Under the pieces are notes generated by a model. That model worked only from the letters and a program-made list of their open reading frames with translations, made no database searches and had not been told where the DNA came from. Positions 53,079 through 61,980 of a DNA stretch of 64,000 nt are shown in pieces; position 1 is the first letter of the stretch, and each line of letters opens with the position of its first letter. Source of the DNA: Stappia indica. GTDB taxonomy: Bacteria > Pseudomonadota > Alphaproteobacteria > Rhizobiales > Stappiaceae. The stretch spans positions 868,001-932,000 of the forward strand of contig NZ_MBQE01000001.1 of NCBI RefSeq assembly GCF_001696535.1. Direction: 5' to 3'. A program made the translations under genes and the position numbers.

Positions 53079-53702
53079 TTGCACATGACCATCAAGCCGA
53101 ACGATGTGCCGAGCCGCCTCGACGACGAGGACGACGACGAGAAGACCAAGACGCCGCCTTCGATCCAGGTCGACAAGCATCTGTTCGACGCCCGCACGGT
53201 GCTGATCACCGGCCCGATCAACCAGGAACTGGCGCGCGACGTCTGCGCCCGCCTGATGGCGATGGCGCAGGTCTCCAACGACCCGATCACCGTGATCGTG
53301 TCCTCGCCCGGCGGCCACGTCGAATCCGGCGACATGATCCACGACACCATCAAGTTCATCGGCCCGGAAGTCCGCATCCTCGGCATGGGCTGGGTGGCGA
53401 GCGCCGGCGCGCTGATCTACATCTCGGTGCCCAAGGAGCGCCGGTACTGCACGCCGAACACCCGCTTCCTGCTGCATCAACCGTCCGGCGGCGCCGGCGG
53501 CCAGGCTTCCGACATCGAGATCCAGGCGCGCGAGATCCTCAAGATGCGCGACCGCCTGAACAAGCTCTTCGCGGCGGCCACCGGCCAGCCGATGGAGCGG
53601 ATCGAGAAGGACACCGACCGCGACTACTGGATGGGTCCGGACGAAGCCGTCAACTACGGCCTGGTCGGCAAGATCGCGGCCTCGGTCAGCGACCTCGACT
53701 GA
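53079..53702 (+). CDS. ClpP-like serine protease
   Basis: About 207 residues. Counting from the Met at 53085, the triad is Ser106 (VASAGA), His131 (LLHQP) and Asp180 (DRDYWM). It has an acidic N-terminal extension ([10 protein letters not shown]) replacing the axial loop of normal ClpP. TTG 53079 is the suggested start since AAGGAG ends 6 bases before it; ATG 53064 and ATG 53085 are alternatives. It is a second ClpP-type peptidase; no ClpX/ClpA is near. Partner ATPase unknown. Confidence 0.85.
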   Translation: MHMTIKPNDVPSRLDDEDDDEKTKTPPSIQVDKHLFDARTVLITGPINQELARDVCARLMAMAQVSNDPITVIVSSPGGHVESGDMIHDTIKFIGPEVRILGMGWVASAGALIYISVPKERRYCTPNTRFLLHQPSGGAGGQASDIEIQAREILKMRDRLNKLFAAATGQPMERIEKDTDRDYWMGPDEAVNYGLVGKIAASVSDLD

Positions 53703-53751
53703 TACCGGCCGGCGCCCTCCTTCGCGAGAGGCGGCGCCGGTCCAAGCCACC

Positions 53752-53811
53752 GGCCCGGCCGATGCTCCCCCTCCCCTGCAGGAGGGGCGGGTGTCCGCCG
53801 GGCCGTTTTCG
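53752..53811 (+). terminator. Nested-hairpin terminator after the ClpP-like gene
   Basis: GGCCCGGC (53752-53759) pairs with GCCGGGCC (53797-53804), enclosing an inner CCCCTCC/GGAGGGG hairpin, and then GTTTTCGTTT follows. Confidence 0.55.
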
Positions 53812-53861
53812 TTTGCGGGGTCCCTCCCCGCCTTTCGCGACATCCGGACAGGAGCAGTGCC

Positions 53862-54689
53862 ATGAACCATCTGACCGTCGGCGGCATCGACATTCCCGTG
53901 CTCGGGCTCGGGACCTGGCCGCTGAAGGACGAGCCGTGCCGCGACATCGTCCGCGCCGCGCTGGAAAGCGGCTGGGACCATGTGGACACGGCGGCGATGT
54001 ATGCCAACGAGAAGGCGGTGGGCGCGGGCCTGCGCGCCTCGGGCCGCGCCCGCGACAGCTATCACGTGACGACCAAGGTCTGGCACGACAACCTGGACCC
54101 GGAAAAGCTGATCCGCTCCTGCGAGGACAGCCTCGACCGGCTGGGGCTCGACCATGTCGACCTGTTCCTGATCCACTGGCCCAACCCGCGGGTGCCGCTG
54201 AACGAGCAGATCGAGGCGCTGCTGGAGCTGCGCCAGCGCGGCTGGACGCGCGCCATCGGCGTTTCCAACTTCACCGCCGCCATGGTGCGCGAAGCGCAGG
54301 ACCTCGCCAAGGGACAGCTGGTCGCCAACCAGGTGGAGTACCATCCGTTCCTGTCGCAGAAGCGGGTGCGCGCGGCGCTGGAAGCCGCCGGCATGGCGCT
54401 GATCGCCTATTCGCCCATCGCCAAGGGACGCGTCATCGGCAACGAGACGATCCGCGACATCGGCAAGCGCCACGGCAAGAGCGAGGTGCAGGTGACGCTG
54501 CGCTGGCTGCTGCAGCAGGAGAACACCATCGCCATCCCCAAGACCGGCACGCCGGCGCGGCTGGCGGAAAACGCCGCCGTCTTCGACTTCGAGCTGGACG
54601 AGGCCGAGATGGCGGCGATCTCCGCGCTCGGCAGCGCGAAGGGGCGCGGCATCGACCCGGACTGGGCGCCCGACTGGGACAAGGAATAG
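53862..54689 (+). CDS. Aldo/keto reductase
   Basis: 275 residues, TIM barrel. The AKR tetrad is Asp42, Tyr47, Lys72 and His105 (DTAAMY, TTKVW, LIHWP). It is an NADPH-dependent reductase of the DkgA/DkgB (2,5-diketo-gluconate) type by overall pattern, with broad carbonyl substrates. Single gene; an 11-bp hairpin (GCCTGCCATCG at 54730) follows without a T-run. Confidence 0.92.
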   Translation: MNHLTVGGIDIPVLGLGTWPLKDEPCRDIVRAALESGWDHVDTAAMYANEKAVGAGLRASGRARDSYHVTTKVWHDNLDPEKLIRSCEDSLDRLGLDHVDLFLIHWPNPRVPLNEQIEALLELRQRGWTRAIGVSNFTAAMVREAQDLAKGQLVANQVEYHPFLSQKRVRAALEAAGMALIAYSPIAKGRVIGNETIRDIGKRHGKSEVQVTLRWLLQQENTIAIPKTGTPARLAENAAVFDFELDEAEMAAISALGSAKGRGIDPDWAPDWDKE

Positions 54690-54827
54690 GCCTGCGCCAC
54701 GGCCGAAGGTCCGGTGCAGCACGCCATCGGCCTGCCATCGCTTTGCCGCGATGGCAGGCAAGTCTCTATGATGAGAGCGACCCGGCCGCACGCGACAGCC
54801 GGGCGCATCAACCAGGGGAGACCCGGC

Positions 54828-55175
54828 ATGCGCATCGACCGTTTGACCAAAGCAGGAACCGGCCTGGCCGCGGCAACCCTTTCCGCGCTCATCCTGATGA
54901 CCCTCGCCCCGCAGCCGGCAGCCGCCCAGCGCCCGGACCTGAGGCGCATGAGCTGCAACCAGGCGCAGAACCTGGTCGCCCGGCGCGGCGCGGTGGTGAT
55001 GACCACCGGCCAGTATACGTACGAGCGCTTCGTCGCCGGCCCGCGCTGGTGCGACCACTGGGAAACCGTGCGCCCGGCGCAGGTGCGCACCCGCGACACC
55101 GGCCGCTGCATCGTCGGCTATATCTGCGAGACGCCGCTGTTCTCGCCCTGGGAGCGGCGCGGCGGCTGGCGCTGA
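54828..55175 (+). CDS. Small secreted protein of unknown function
   Basis: 115 residues. A signal peptide ends near PAAAQ. The mature part has four cysteines (SCNQAQ, WCDHW, RCIVGYIC) likely in disulfides. ATG 54828 is preceded by AGGGGAG. Converges with the WYL regulator with no gap. No family recognised. Confidence 0.68.
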   Translation: MRIDRLTKAGTGLAAATLSALILMTLAPQPAAAQRPDLRRMSCNQAQNLVARRGAVVMTTGQYTYERFVAGPRWCDHWETVRPAQVRTRDTGRCIVGYICETPLFSPWERRGGWR

Positions 55176-55853
55176 TCACAGGCTCGCGAGATAGTCCTCG
55201 AACCGCCGCCCGCGCTCGCTTCGAGCCCGCTCGCCCGTCTCCGCCACGGCCGTGATCCGGTCGAGGCGGAAATTGCGGAAGTCGCCGCGCTCCTCACACC
55301 AGCCGGTCAGCAGCCAGACCTCGTCGAACACCGTGAGGCCGAGCGGGCGCACCCGCCTGCGGCTCTCCCGGCCGCCGAGATCCACATAATCGATCCGAAG
55401 CATCCGCTGCCGGCGGATGGCACGGCGCAACCCCGGCAGCCAGCGATTGGCGGTCTCCGTCTGCGGGCGCTCGCGCGTCACCGCGCGCAGCGGCAGGCGC
55501 AGGGCCGCCTCCCCGCCCGCATCGCCCGAGGCCGCGCCGATCTTGCCGGAAACCCGCAAGGCGGCCTCGCGCAGGGGCGCATCGCCCCGCGCCCTGACCA
55601 GCCGCATGCCGAGCGCAATCGCCTCCATCTCCTCCTCGTCGAAGCTGAGCGGCGGCAGGAAGTAGCCGCGCTCCATCTGGTAGCCGATGCCCGCTTCGCC
55701 GCGCACCGGCGCCCCCATCGCCTGAAGCGTGGCCATGTCGCGGTAGATCGTGCGCGGCGACACCTCAAGCGCGCGGGCCAGTTCCTCGGCGGACACCGGG
55801 CCGCCGGCGCTGCGCAAGCGGTCGAGCAGGGAGAACAGACGAAACACCTTCAT
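55176..55853 (-). CDS. YafY-type HTH/WYL-domain regulator
   Basis: 225 residues. N-terminal HTH_11 (RLFSLLDRLRSAGGPVSAEE, ALEVSPRTIYRDM) and a WYL domain around 150-190 (LRIDYVDLGG...VRPLG). WYL regulators sense ligands or nucleic acids. Divergent from the ABM-type gene across a 270-bp MITE-like element that ends 10 bp before its start, so its promoter probably lies inside the element. Confidence 0.88.
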   Translation of the reverse strand: MKVFRLFSLLDRLRSAGGPVSAEELARALEVSPRTIYRDMATLQAMGAPVRGEAGIGYQMERGYFLPPLSFDEEEMEAIALGMRLVRARGDAPLREAALRVSGKIGAASGDAGGEAALRLPLRAVTRERPQTETANRWLPGLRRAIRRQRMLRIDYVDLGGRESRRRVRPLGLTVFDEVWLLTGWCEERGDFRNFRLDRITAVAETGERARSERGRRFEDYLASL

Positions 55854-55863
55854 GGCGCCATCC

Positions 55864-56133
55864 CTAGGTCGTGGACTCATAATTGTGCCGGAAACGGCGT
55901 CCGTTCGGGCAATGATATGCCAGGAGGAGCGCGATGGCCGGGGCAGCCCCCCCGGCCGAGCGATCCGACGCCGCAGTGAGATGCTCGAACGACGCCCTTC
56001 GGGTATGCCGGAACCCGCCGGCAACAGCGTCGCAAGCCCTTGAAAACCTAATGGTTTCCTGCGGCCTTGCTCCTTGTATCCGATCGGGTTCGGGCATACC
56101 GTTTCTCGACAGAATTATGAGTCCACGACCTAG
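55864..56133. mobile_element. MITE-like element, 270 bp, CTAG-bounded
   Basis: The ends are 21-bp perfect inverted repeats starting CTAGGTCGTGGACTCATA, then weaker symmetry inside. No transposase is encoded. The size, terminal repeats and CTAG/TA ends fit a non-autonomous element of an IS5- or IS630-like family. It separates the WYL regulator from the divergent gene. Confidence 0.82.
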
Positions 56134-56208
56134 CGCGTGCCCCTGACAGAAGGTGTCAGCAGCCGTGGCGTATCTCCCGCTCAGCATCACGCAGAACAGG
56201 AGCACCGC

Positions 56209-56805
56209 ATGCAAGACCATTGCCTCGAAGTCGTCGCCTATCAGGTGAGCGACCCCGCCCGCGCCGATCATGAGCGCAAGCTCGCACTCGGCAGGGTCCG
56301 CTCGTTTCCCGGGTTTCTGGCCTGGACGCAGCTGACGGACACGGGCGATGCGGCCCGGCGCGTCGACCTCGTCGCCTGGAAGACCACGGACGCGGCGCTG
56401 TCGGCCGCGCGCGCGGTCGGCGAGGGAGAAGAGTTTGCCGGCTTCCGCGCCACGATCAGCGGCGTTGCCAGCATGGGCCACTACGCGGCAAGCCAGCCGG
56501 CGCCGGTCGGACTCCTCGCCGGGGACGGGATCGAGGTCGGCCGCTTCCGCCTGAAACCCGGCGTTGCGGAGGAGGACATGCGCGCGGCCCATGCCCGGAT
56601 GGTGGAGCACCACCTCTCGCGCCAGCCCGGCTGGCTGGGCCAGCGGCTGGTCCGGCTCGAAAGCGGCACCTTCCTGGATATCGCCTTTGCCGACAGCCGG
56701 ACACGGGCCATCGCCATCTGCAACGCCTGGCAGGGCAACGCGGAGTGCGAGGCGTTTCTCGCCCTGATCGAGCCGGAAAGCATGGAGTTCGGCGAACTGG
56801 TCTGA
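56209..56805 (+). CDS. Antibiotic-biosynthesis-monooxygenase-like (ABM) domain protein
   Basis: 198 residues, two ferredoxin-like ABM/Dabb-type repeats (RVRSFPGFLAWTQ and HHLSRQPGWLGQR). Start 56209 is preceded by AGGAG. Divergent from a YafY regulator, a common pairing that suggests local control. Reaction unknown; may be a small monooxygenase or a stress-related protein. Confidence 0.75.
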   Translation: MQDHCLEVVAYQVSDPARADHERKLALGRVRSFPGFLAWTQLTDTGDAARRVDLVAWKTTDAALSAARAVGEGEEFAGFRATISGVASMGHYAASQPAPVGLLAGDGIEVGRFRLKPGVAEEDMRAAHARMVEHHLSRQPGWLGQRLVRLESGTFLDIAFADSRTRAIAICNAWQGNAECEAFLALIEPESMEFGELV

Positions 56806-56833
56806 ACAGACCGGCCTTCGAAGCCCGGCACAG

Positions 56834-56864
56834 CGGCGCGTTCCCCGCAGGAATGCGCCGTTTT
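56834..56864 (+). terminator. Intrinsic terminator after the ABM gene
   Basis: CGGCGC-G-TTCC pairs with GGAA-T-GCGCCG (56834-56860), followed by TTTT. The remaining 56865-57124 holds a likely promoter (TTTGACG about 56886) for the Anbu operon. Confidence 0.7.
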
Positions 56865-57124
56865 CGCATGTCCGAAACCTCTCGATTTGACGTAAGCCTC
56901 TGGCGCGTTAAGCTTGTTGCCGCAGGGTCTTCTCCCGGTCGGACTGCCTGCCGGGAATGCAGATGGGGGTCTTTGCTGGCGCATTTTCGGACTTGGAAGG
57001 CGCCTGCCCCGTTTGCGAACATGGGCCACGGGCAAGGCGCCACGGCGCTTCGCCTCAAGACGACGAGTTGACGACCTGACGAAAAGAACAAGACGACGTT
57101 TCGCACGAGGGGTTAGAGACACGC

Positions 57125-58546
57125 ATGGGGGAGAGCACCATTTTCAACGAGATGCTGACCGCCGACGGCAAGCCCCGCGCGCCCTACAGGCGGCTCGCCG
57201 AATGGTTCGACACCCTGTCCCCGGCGGACATGCGCAAGAAGTCGCGCGAGGCGGAGACGATCTTCCGCCGCCTCGGCATCACCTTCGCCGTCTATGGCAC
57301 GTCCGAGGCCACCGAGCGGCTGATCCCCTTCGACATCGTCCCGCGCGTGCTCTCGGCCTCCGAGTGGCGACGCCTGTCGGCGGGCATCGACCAGCGGGTG
57401 CGCGCGCTCAACGCCTTCCTCTATGACATCTACCACCGCCAGGAGATCGTGCGGGCCGGCCGGGTGCCGGCGGAGCTGATCCTGCAGAACGAGGCGTTCC
57501 TGCCGGAGATGATCGGCTTCACCCCGGCGCGCCGGGTCTATGCCCATATTATAGGCACCGACCTCGTTCGTGTTGGCGAGGACGATTTCTACGTGCTGGA
57601 GGACAACACCCGCACCCCGTCCGGCGTCTCCTACATGCTGGAGAACCGCGAGACGATGATGCGGATGTTCCCCGAGCTGTTCCAGCAGAACCGGGTGGCG
57701 CCGATCGAGCACTATCCGGACATGCTGCGCGAGACGCTGGAAAGCGTCGCGCCGGAGAACTGCGACGGCGATCCGACCGTCTGCATCCTGACGCCGGGCA
57801 TCTACAACTCCGCCTATTTCGAGCATGCCTTCCTCGCCGACTCGATGGGCGTGGAGCTGTGCGAGGCGCGCGACCTCTATGTGGAGGACGGCAAGGTGTG
57901 GATGCGCACCACCCAGTCGCCGCAGCGGGTCGACGTGATCTACCGGCGCATCGACGATGCCTTCCTCGATCCGCTGACCTTCCGCCCCGACAGCATGCTC
58001 GGCGTACCGGGCCTGTTCGACGCCTACCGGGCGGGCAACGTGACGATCTGCAACGCGCCGGGCACGGGCATTGCGGACGACAAGGCGATCTATGCCTATG
58101 TGCCGGACATCATCGAGTTCTACACCGGCCAGAAGCCGATCCTGAAGAACGTGCCGACCTGGAACTGCGCCAAGCCCGACGACCTGGCCTATGTGCTGGA
58201 CCGTCTGCCGGAGCTGGTGGTGAAGGAGGTGCACGGCTCGGGCGGCTACGGCATGCTGATCGGCCCGACCGCCTCCAAGCGCGAGATCGCCGAATTCTCC
58301 AAGCGGCTGAAGGCCAATCCCGCCAACTACATCGCCCAGCCGACGCTGGCGCTGTCGGCCTGCCCGACCCATGTGCAATCGGGGCTGGCTCCCCGCCATG
58401 TCGACCTCAGGCCCTATGTGCTGGTCGGAGACAAGGTGCGCATCACGCCCGGCGGACTGACCCGCGTGGCGCTGAAGAAGGGCTCCCTGGTGGTGAATTC
58501 CAGCCAGGGCGGCGGCACCAAGGACACCTGGGTTCTGGAGGACTGA
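57125..58546 (+). CDS. Circularly permuted ATP-grasp protein (Anbu operon)
   Basis: 473 residues of the DUF404/DUF407 family. LEDNTRTPSGVSYMLENR, GSGGYGMLIGP and SSQGGGTKDTWVLED are the family's conserved blocks. ATP-grasp enzymes link a carboxylate to an amine. It is the first gene of the conserved Anbu operon and probably forms a peptide bond on an unknown substrate. The stop is 6 bp before the alpha-E gene. Confidence 0.92.
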   Translation: MGESTIFNEMLTADGKPRAPYRRLAEWFDTLSPADMRKKSREAETIFRRLGITFAVYGTSEATERLIPFDIVPRVLSASEWRRLSAGIDQRVRALNAFLYDIYHRQEIVRAGRVPAELILQNEAFLPEMIGFTPARRVYAHIIGTDLVRVGEDDFYVLEDNTRTPSGVSYMLENRETMMRMFPELFQQNRVAPIEHYPDMLRETLESVAPENCDGDPTVCILTPGIYNSAYFEHAFLADSMGVELCEARDLYVEDGKVWMRTTQSPQRVDVIYRRIDDAFLDPLTFRPDSMLGVPGLFDAYRAGNVTICNAPGTGIADDKAIYAYVPDIIEFYTGQKPILKNVPTWNCAKPDDLAYVLDRLPELVVKEVHGSGGYGMLIGPTASKREIAEFSKRLKANPANYIAQPTLALSACPTHVQSGLAPRHVDLRPYVLVGDKVRITPGGLTRVALKKGSLVVNSSQGGGTKDTWVLED

Positions 58547-58552
58547 CGAAAC

Positions 58553-59500
58553 ATGCTCGGCCGTACCGCCGCATCCCTGTTCTGGACCTCGCGCTACAAC
58601 GAGCGGGCGGAGAACATGGCCCGCCTGCTGGAGGTGGGATACCGCATTGCCATGACGCCGCGTCTGGGCCAGGACGCCGCCGACGACTGGCGTTCGACCC
58701 TGGTCAGCGCCGGCTGCGACCAGGGCTTCTTCAAGAAGCACGAGGAACTGACAAAGCGCTCCGTCGTCTCGCACATGCTGTTCGACCCGGAAAACCCCTC
58801 CTCCGTGCGCTCCTGCATCGAGGCGGCCCGCAACAACGCCCGCTCGGTGCGCACCGCCATCACCGGCGAGATGTGGGAGAGCCTGAACACGACCTATATC
58901 GACTTCATGGAAGTGCGCCCGCAGCACATGACCGACGACAAGCTGCCGGGCTTCCTGACCTGGATCAAGCAGCGCTCCATGCTGTTCCGCGGCGCCATGC
59001 TCGGCACCTTGATGCGCGACGAGGGCTACCACTTCTCGCAGTTCGGCTGCTTCATCGAGCGGGCCGACAACACCTCGCGCATCCTCGACGTGAAATACTG
59101 GATCCTGCTGCCGGACAACGAAGTGGTCGGCGGCGAGCTCGACCGGTACCAATGGTCGACGATCCTGCGGTCGGTCTCTGCCCATCGCAGCTATCGCCAT
59201 GCCTATCGCGATGCGCAGATCCGCCCGTTCAACATCGCCGAGTTCCTGATCCTGCGAAAGGAGATGCCCCGCTCGCTGGCCTATTGCTACGACTGGATCA
59301 CCGAGAGCATGGAGGGGCTCACCCTGCGCTACGGCGAGCGGCCGATGAGCTACGACATGGCCCAGCGCACCCACGAGCTGCTGGACCAGGGAACCATGCG
59401 GCAGATCTTCCAAGGGGGACTGCACGAGTTCCTCGGCAACATGATCGCGAGAAACAACGGACTAGGCGCGCAGCTCGCCGCGGACTACCACTTCGCCTGA
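58553..59500 (+). CDS. Alpha-E domain protein (Anbu operon)
   Basis: 315 residues, all helical by composition, starting LGRTAASLFWTSRYNERAENMAR, the start typical of the alpha-E (DUF403) family. It nearly always pairs with the circularly permuted ATP-grasp. Co-transcribed. Confidence 0.93.
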   Translation: MLGRTAASLFWTSRYNERAENMARLLEVGYRIAMTPRLGQDAADDWRSTLVSAGCDQGFFKKHEELTKRSVVSHMLFDPENPSSVRSCIEAARNNARSVRTAITGEMWESLNTTYIDFMEVRPQHMTDDKLPGFLTWIKQRSMLFRGAMLGTLMRDEGYHFSQFGCFIERADNTSRILDVKYWILLPDNEVVGGELDRYQWSTILRSVSAHRSYRHAYRDAQIRPFNIAEFLILRKEMPRSLAYCYDWITESMEGLTLRYGERPMSYDMAQRTHELLDQGTMRQIFQGGLHEFLGNMIARNNGLGAQLAADYHFA

Positions 59501-59579
59501 CAGGAAACGCGAACCGAACGATCGGAAGCCGGCGGCGACAAGACGCGAAGCCGACCGAACACGAGGAAGCCCGAGAGCC

Positions 59580-60401
59580 ATGCGCCTCAACGTCAGACAT
59601 GTGACCCGCTATCGGTACGAGCACCCGCTCGCCCATATGGTCCAGCAGCTGCGCCTGACGCCGCCGAGCCTGGCCGGACAGAAGGTGATCTCCTGGACCA
59701 TCGACGTGCCGGGCTACGAGCGCTCTGCCCGCTACATCGACGCCTTCGGCAATCCGGTCGCCATCGTCAGCCACCGCGAGGCGATGAGCGAGCTGACCAT
59801 CGCGGTCGAGGGGCTGGTGGAAACGCAGGACCGCGCCGGCGTCGTCGGCCACCCGCGCAGCCCCGCCCCCGACAACGTGTTCTGCCGCTTCACCTCGCTG
59901 ACCCGCGCCAACCCGGCGATCCGCCGGCTGGGCGCCATCGCCGAGCGCGACGGGCCGGACGCGGTCGCCGGCTTTCACGACCTGATGCACGCGATCCGGG
60001 ACAAGGTCGCCTATCGCACCGGCGTCACCGAGGTGCACACCACCGCCGCCGAGGCGCTGAACGCCGGCGAGGGTGTGTGCCAGGACCACGCGCATATCTT
60101 CATCGCCGCGGCCCGCACCATCGGCGTGCCGGCGCGCTATGTCTCGGGCTACATGCTGCTGGAGGGCGGACAGGATTCGGAGGCGCATCACGCCTGGGCC
60201 GAGGTTCTGCTGCCGCAGCTCGGCTGGGTCGGCTTCGACATTTCCAACGGCATGTGCCCGACGGACCGCTACATCCGCCTCACCTGCGGGCTCGACTCGC
60301 GCTCCGCCGCGCCGATCCGCGGAATCCGCATGGGCGGGTCCGGCGAGAACATGGATGTGGAAGTGGCGGTTTCGCAGGAATCGCAGCAATCTCAGCAATA
60401 G
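59580..60401 (+). CDS. Transglutaminase-like cysteine protease family protein (Anbu operon)
   Basis: 273 residues. Catalytic Cys167 (GEGVCQDHAH), His204 (HHAWAE) and Asp220 (GWVGFDI) form the triad of papain-fold transglutaminase-like proteins. Could cleave or transfer the peptide bond made by the ATP-grasp. Third gene of the operon. Confidence 0.94.
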   Translation: MRLNVRHVTRYRYEHPLAHMVQQLRLTPPSLAGQKVISWTIDVPGYERSARYIDAFGNPVAIVSHREAMSELTIAVEGLVETQDRAGVVGHPRSPAPDNVFCRFTSLTRANPAIRRLGAIAERDGPDAVAGFHDLMHAIRDKVAYRTGVTEVHTTAAEALNAGEGVCQDHAHIFIAAARTIGVPARYVSGYMLLEGGQDSEAHHAWAEVLLPQLGWVGFDISNGMCPTDRYIRLTCGLDSRSAAPIRGIRMGGSGENMDVEVAVSQESQQSQQ

Positions 60402-60522
60402 GACCGTTGCCGGAACGGCAGCGAACCTGTCAAATCTGCCGGAGCCGGCGCAACGCGCGAATCGCCGCCGCGCGCGATCCGGCCGGGCGCGCGCCCTTCC
60501 CGTTTTCGGAGACTGCCTGATC

Positions 60523-61254
60523 ATGACCTATTGTGTCGGTCTGAAGCTCGATCGCGGCATCGTGATGGCCGCTGACACGCGCACCAATGCCGGGCTCGAC
60601 AATGTCGCCACCTTCAAGAAGCTGCATGTGTGGGAAAAGCCCGGCGACCGGGTGATCTGCATGATGGCGGCCGGCAACCTGGCCGTTACCCAGTCGGTGG
60701 TGAGCCTGCTCAGCGAGCGGCTGAAGAGCGAGGATCCGGGCCGGCCGACGCTGCATTCGGTGGACACCATGTTCCAGGCGGCGCGGCTGGTGGGCAGCGC
60801 CGTGCGCGACGTGCGCGCCATCGACGGCGAGGCGCTGGCCGCCAATTCGGAGAGCTTCAGCGTCACCTTCCTGCTGGGCGGCCAGATCAAGGGCGAGGCG
60901 CCGCGCCTCTTCCAGATCTATTCCGCCGGCAACTTCATCGAGGCCTCCGCCGACACGCCCTTCCTGCAGATCGGCGAGCACAAGTACGGCAAGCCGATCC
61001 TCGACCGGGTAACGCAGGCGGACATGCGCCTCGGCCAGGCCGCCAAGCTCGTGCTGCTGTCGTTCAACTCGACGCTGCGCTCGAACCTGTCTGTCGGCAT
61101 GCCCATCGACATGCTGCTCTACAACACCGACAGCTTCTCCGCCCATCGCCAGACCCGCATCCGCGAGGACGATCCCTATTTCGCGGACCTGTCGCGCATG
61201 TGGTCGGAAAAGCTGCGCGACGCGGTGGCCGAGATTCCCGACTTCGAGATCTGA
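60523..61254 (+). CDS. Anbu (bacterial proteasome homologue) peptidase
   Basis: 243 residues, proteasome/HslV fold. Thr2 (MTYCVGLKLDRGIVMAADTR) would be the N-terminal nucleophile after Met removal. Asp and Lys partners appear in AADTRTN and FKKLH. Anbu is a self-assembling ring related to HslV, and no ATPase is encoded nearby. The same four-gene operon recurs in proteobacteria and cyanobacteria (published observation). Confidence 0.95.
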   Translation: MTYCVGLKLDRGIVMAADTRTNAGLDNVATFKKLHVWEKPGDRVICMMAAGNLAVTQSVVSLLSERLKSEDPGRPTLHSVDTMFQAARLVGSAVRDVRAIDGEALAANSESFSVTFLLGGQIKGEAPRLFQIYSAGNFIEASADTPFLQIGEHKYGKPILDRVTQADMRLGQAAKLVLLSFNSTLRSNLSVGMPIDMLLYNTDSFSAHRQTRIREDDPYFADLSRMWSEKLRDAVAEIPDFEI

Positions 61255-61279
61255 CGCCCTTCCCTCTGCCTCACGCCGC

Positions 61280-61978
61280 TCACCCCTCGACGATGCGGCC
61301 GTCCTCCATCCGCACGATGCGGTCGGCAAGGTCGAGGATGCGGTTATCGTGGGTGACCATGAGGGTGGTGGTGCCGCGCTCGCGGCCGAGCCGGCGCAGC
61401 ATCTCGACGACGGCAAGCCCGCTATCGCGGTCGAGCGCGGCGGTCGGCTCGTCGGCCAGCACCACCGGCGGATTGCCGACCAGCGCACGGGCCACGGCAA
61501 CGCGCTGCTTCTGCCCGCCCGACAGGTTGCCCGGCAGGTAGTCCACCCGCTCCGACAGGCCGACAAGACCGAGCACATGGCGCGAGGCCTCGCGCCAGTC
61601 GCCGGCAACCCGGTCCCCGTGCACCGCGAGCCCCATGCGCACGTTCTGCAGCGCCGTCAGGCTTTCATGCAGGTTGTGCGCCTGGAAGATGAAGCCGAGG
61701 TCCCGCCGGCATGCGACGAGATCATCCTCGCTGGCGCCGTTGAGCTCGCGCCCGAGCAGCACCACCGACCCGGCCTCGACCCGGCGCAGGCAGCCGATCA
61801 GGGTGAGCAGCGTGGTCTTGCCGGAGCCCGACGCGCCCATCAGCACCACCAGCTCGCCGTGCCGGATCTCCAGGTCGATGTCGAACAGCACCTGCTTGCG
61901 CGCCTCGCCCGTCCCGAACCAGTGATCGAGACCGCGCACGGCAATGGCCACGGACCCGGACGCCATATCGCTGCCCAT
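61280..61978 (-). CDS. devA: ABC exporter ATPase, DevA-like
   Basis: 232 residues. Walker A GASGSGKTT, Q-loop FIFQAHN, signature LSGGQKQR and Walker B VVLADEPT are intact. Energises the DevC permease. Operon devB-devC-devA on the minus strand; 2-bp gap to devC. Converges with Anbu. Confidence 0.93.
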   Translation of the reverse strand: MGSDMASGSVAIAVRGLDHWFGTGEARKQVLFDIDLEIRHGELVVLMGASGSGKTTLLTLIGCLRRVEAGSVVLLGRELNGASEDDLVACRRDLGFIFQAHNLHESLTALQNVRMGLAVHGDRVAGDWREASRHVLGLVGLSERVDYLPGNLSGGQKQRVAVARALVGNPPVVLADEPTAALDRDSGLAVVEMLRRLGRERGTTTLMVTHDNRILDLADRIVRMEDGRIVEG

Positions 61979-61980
61979 GA

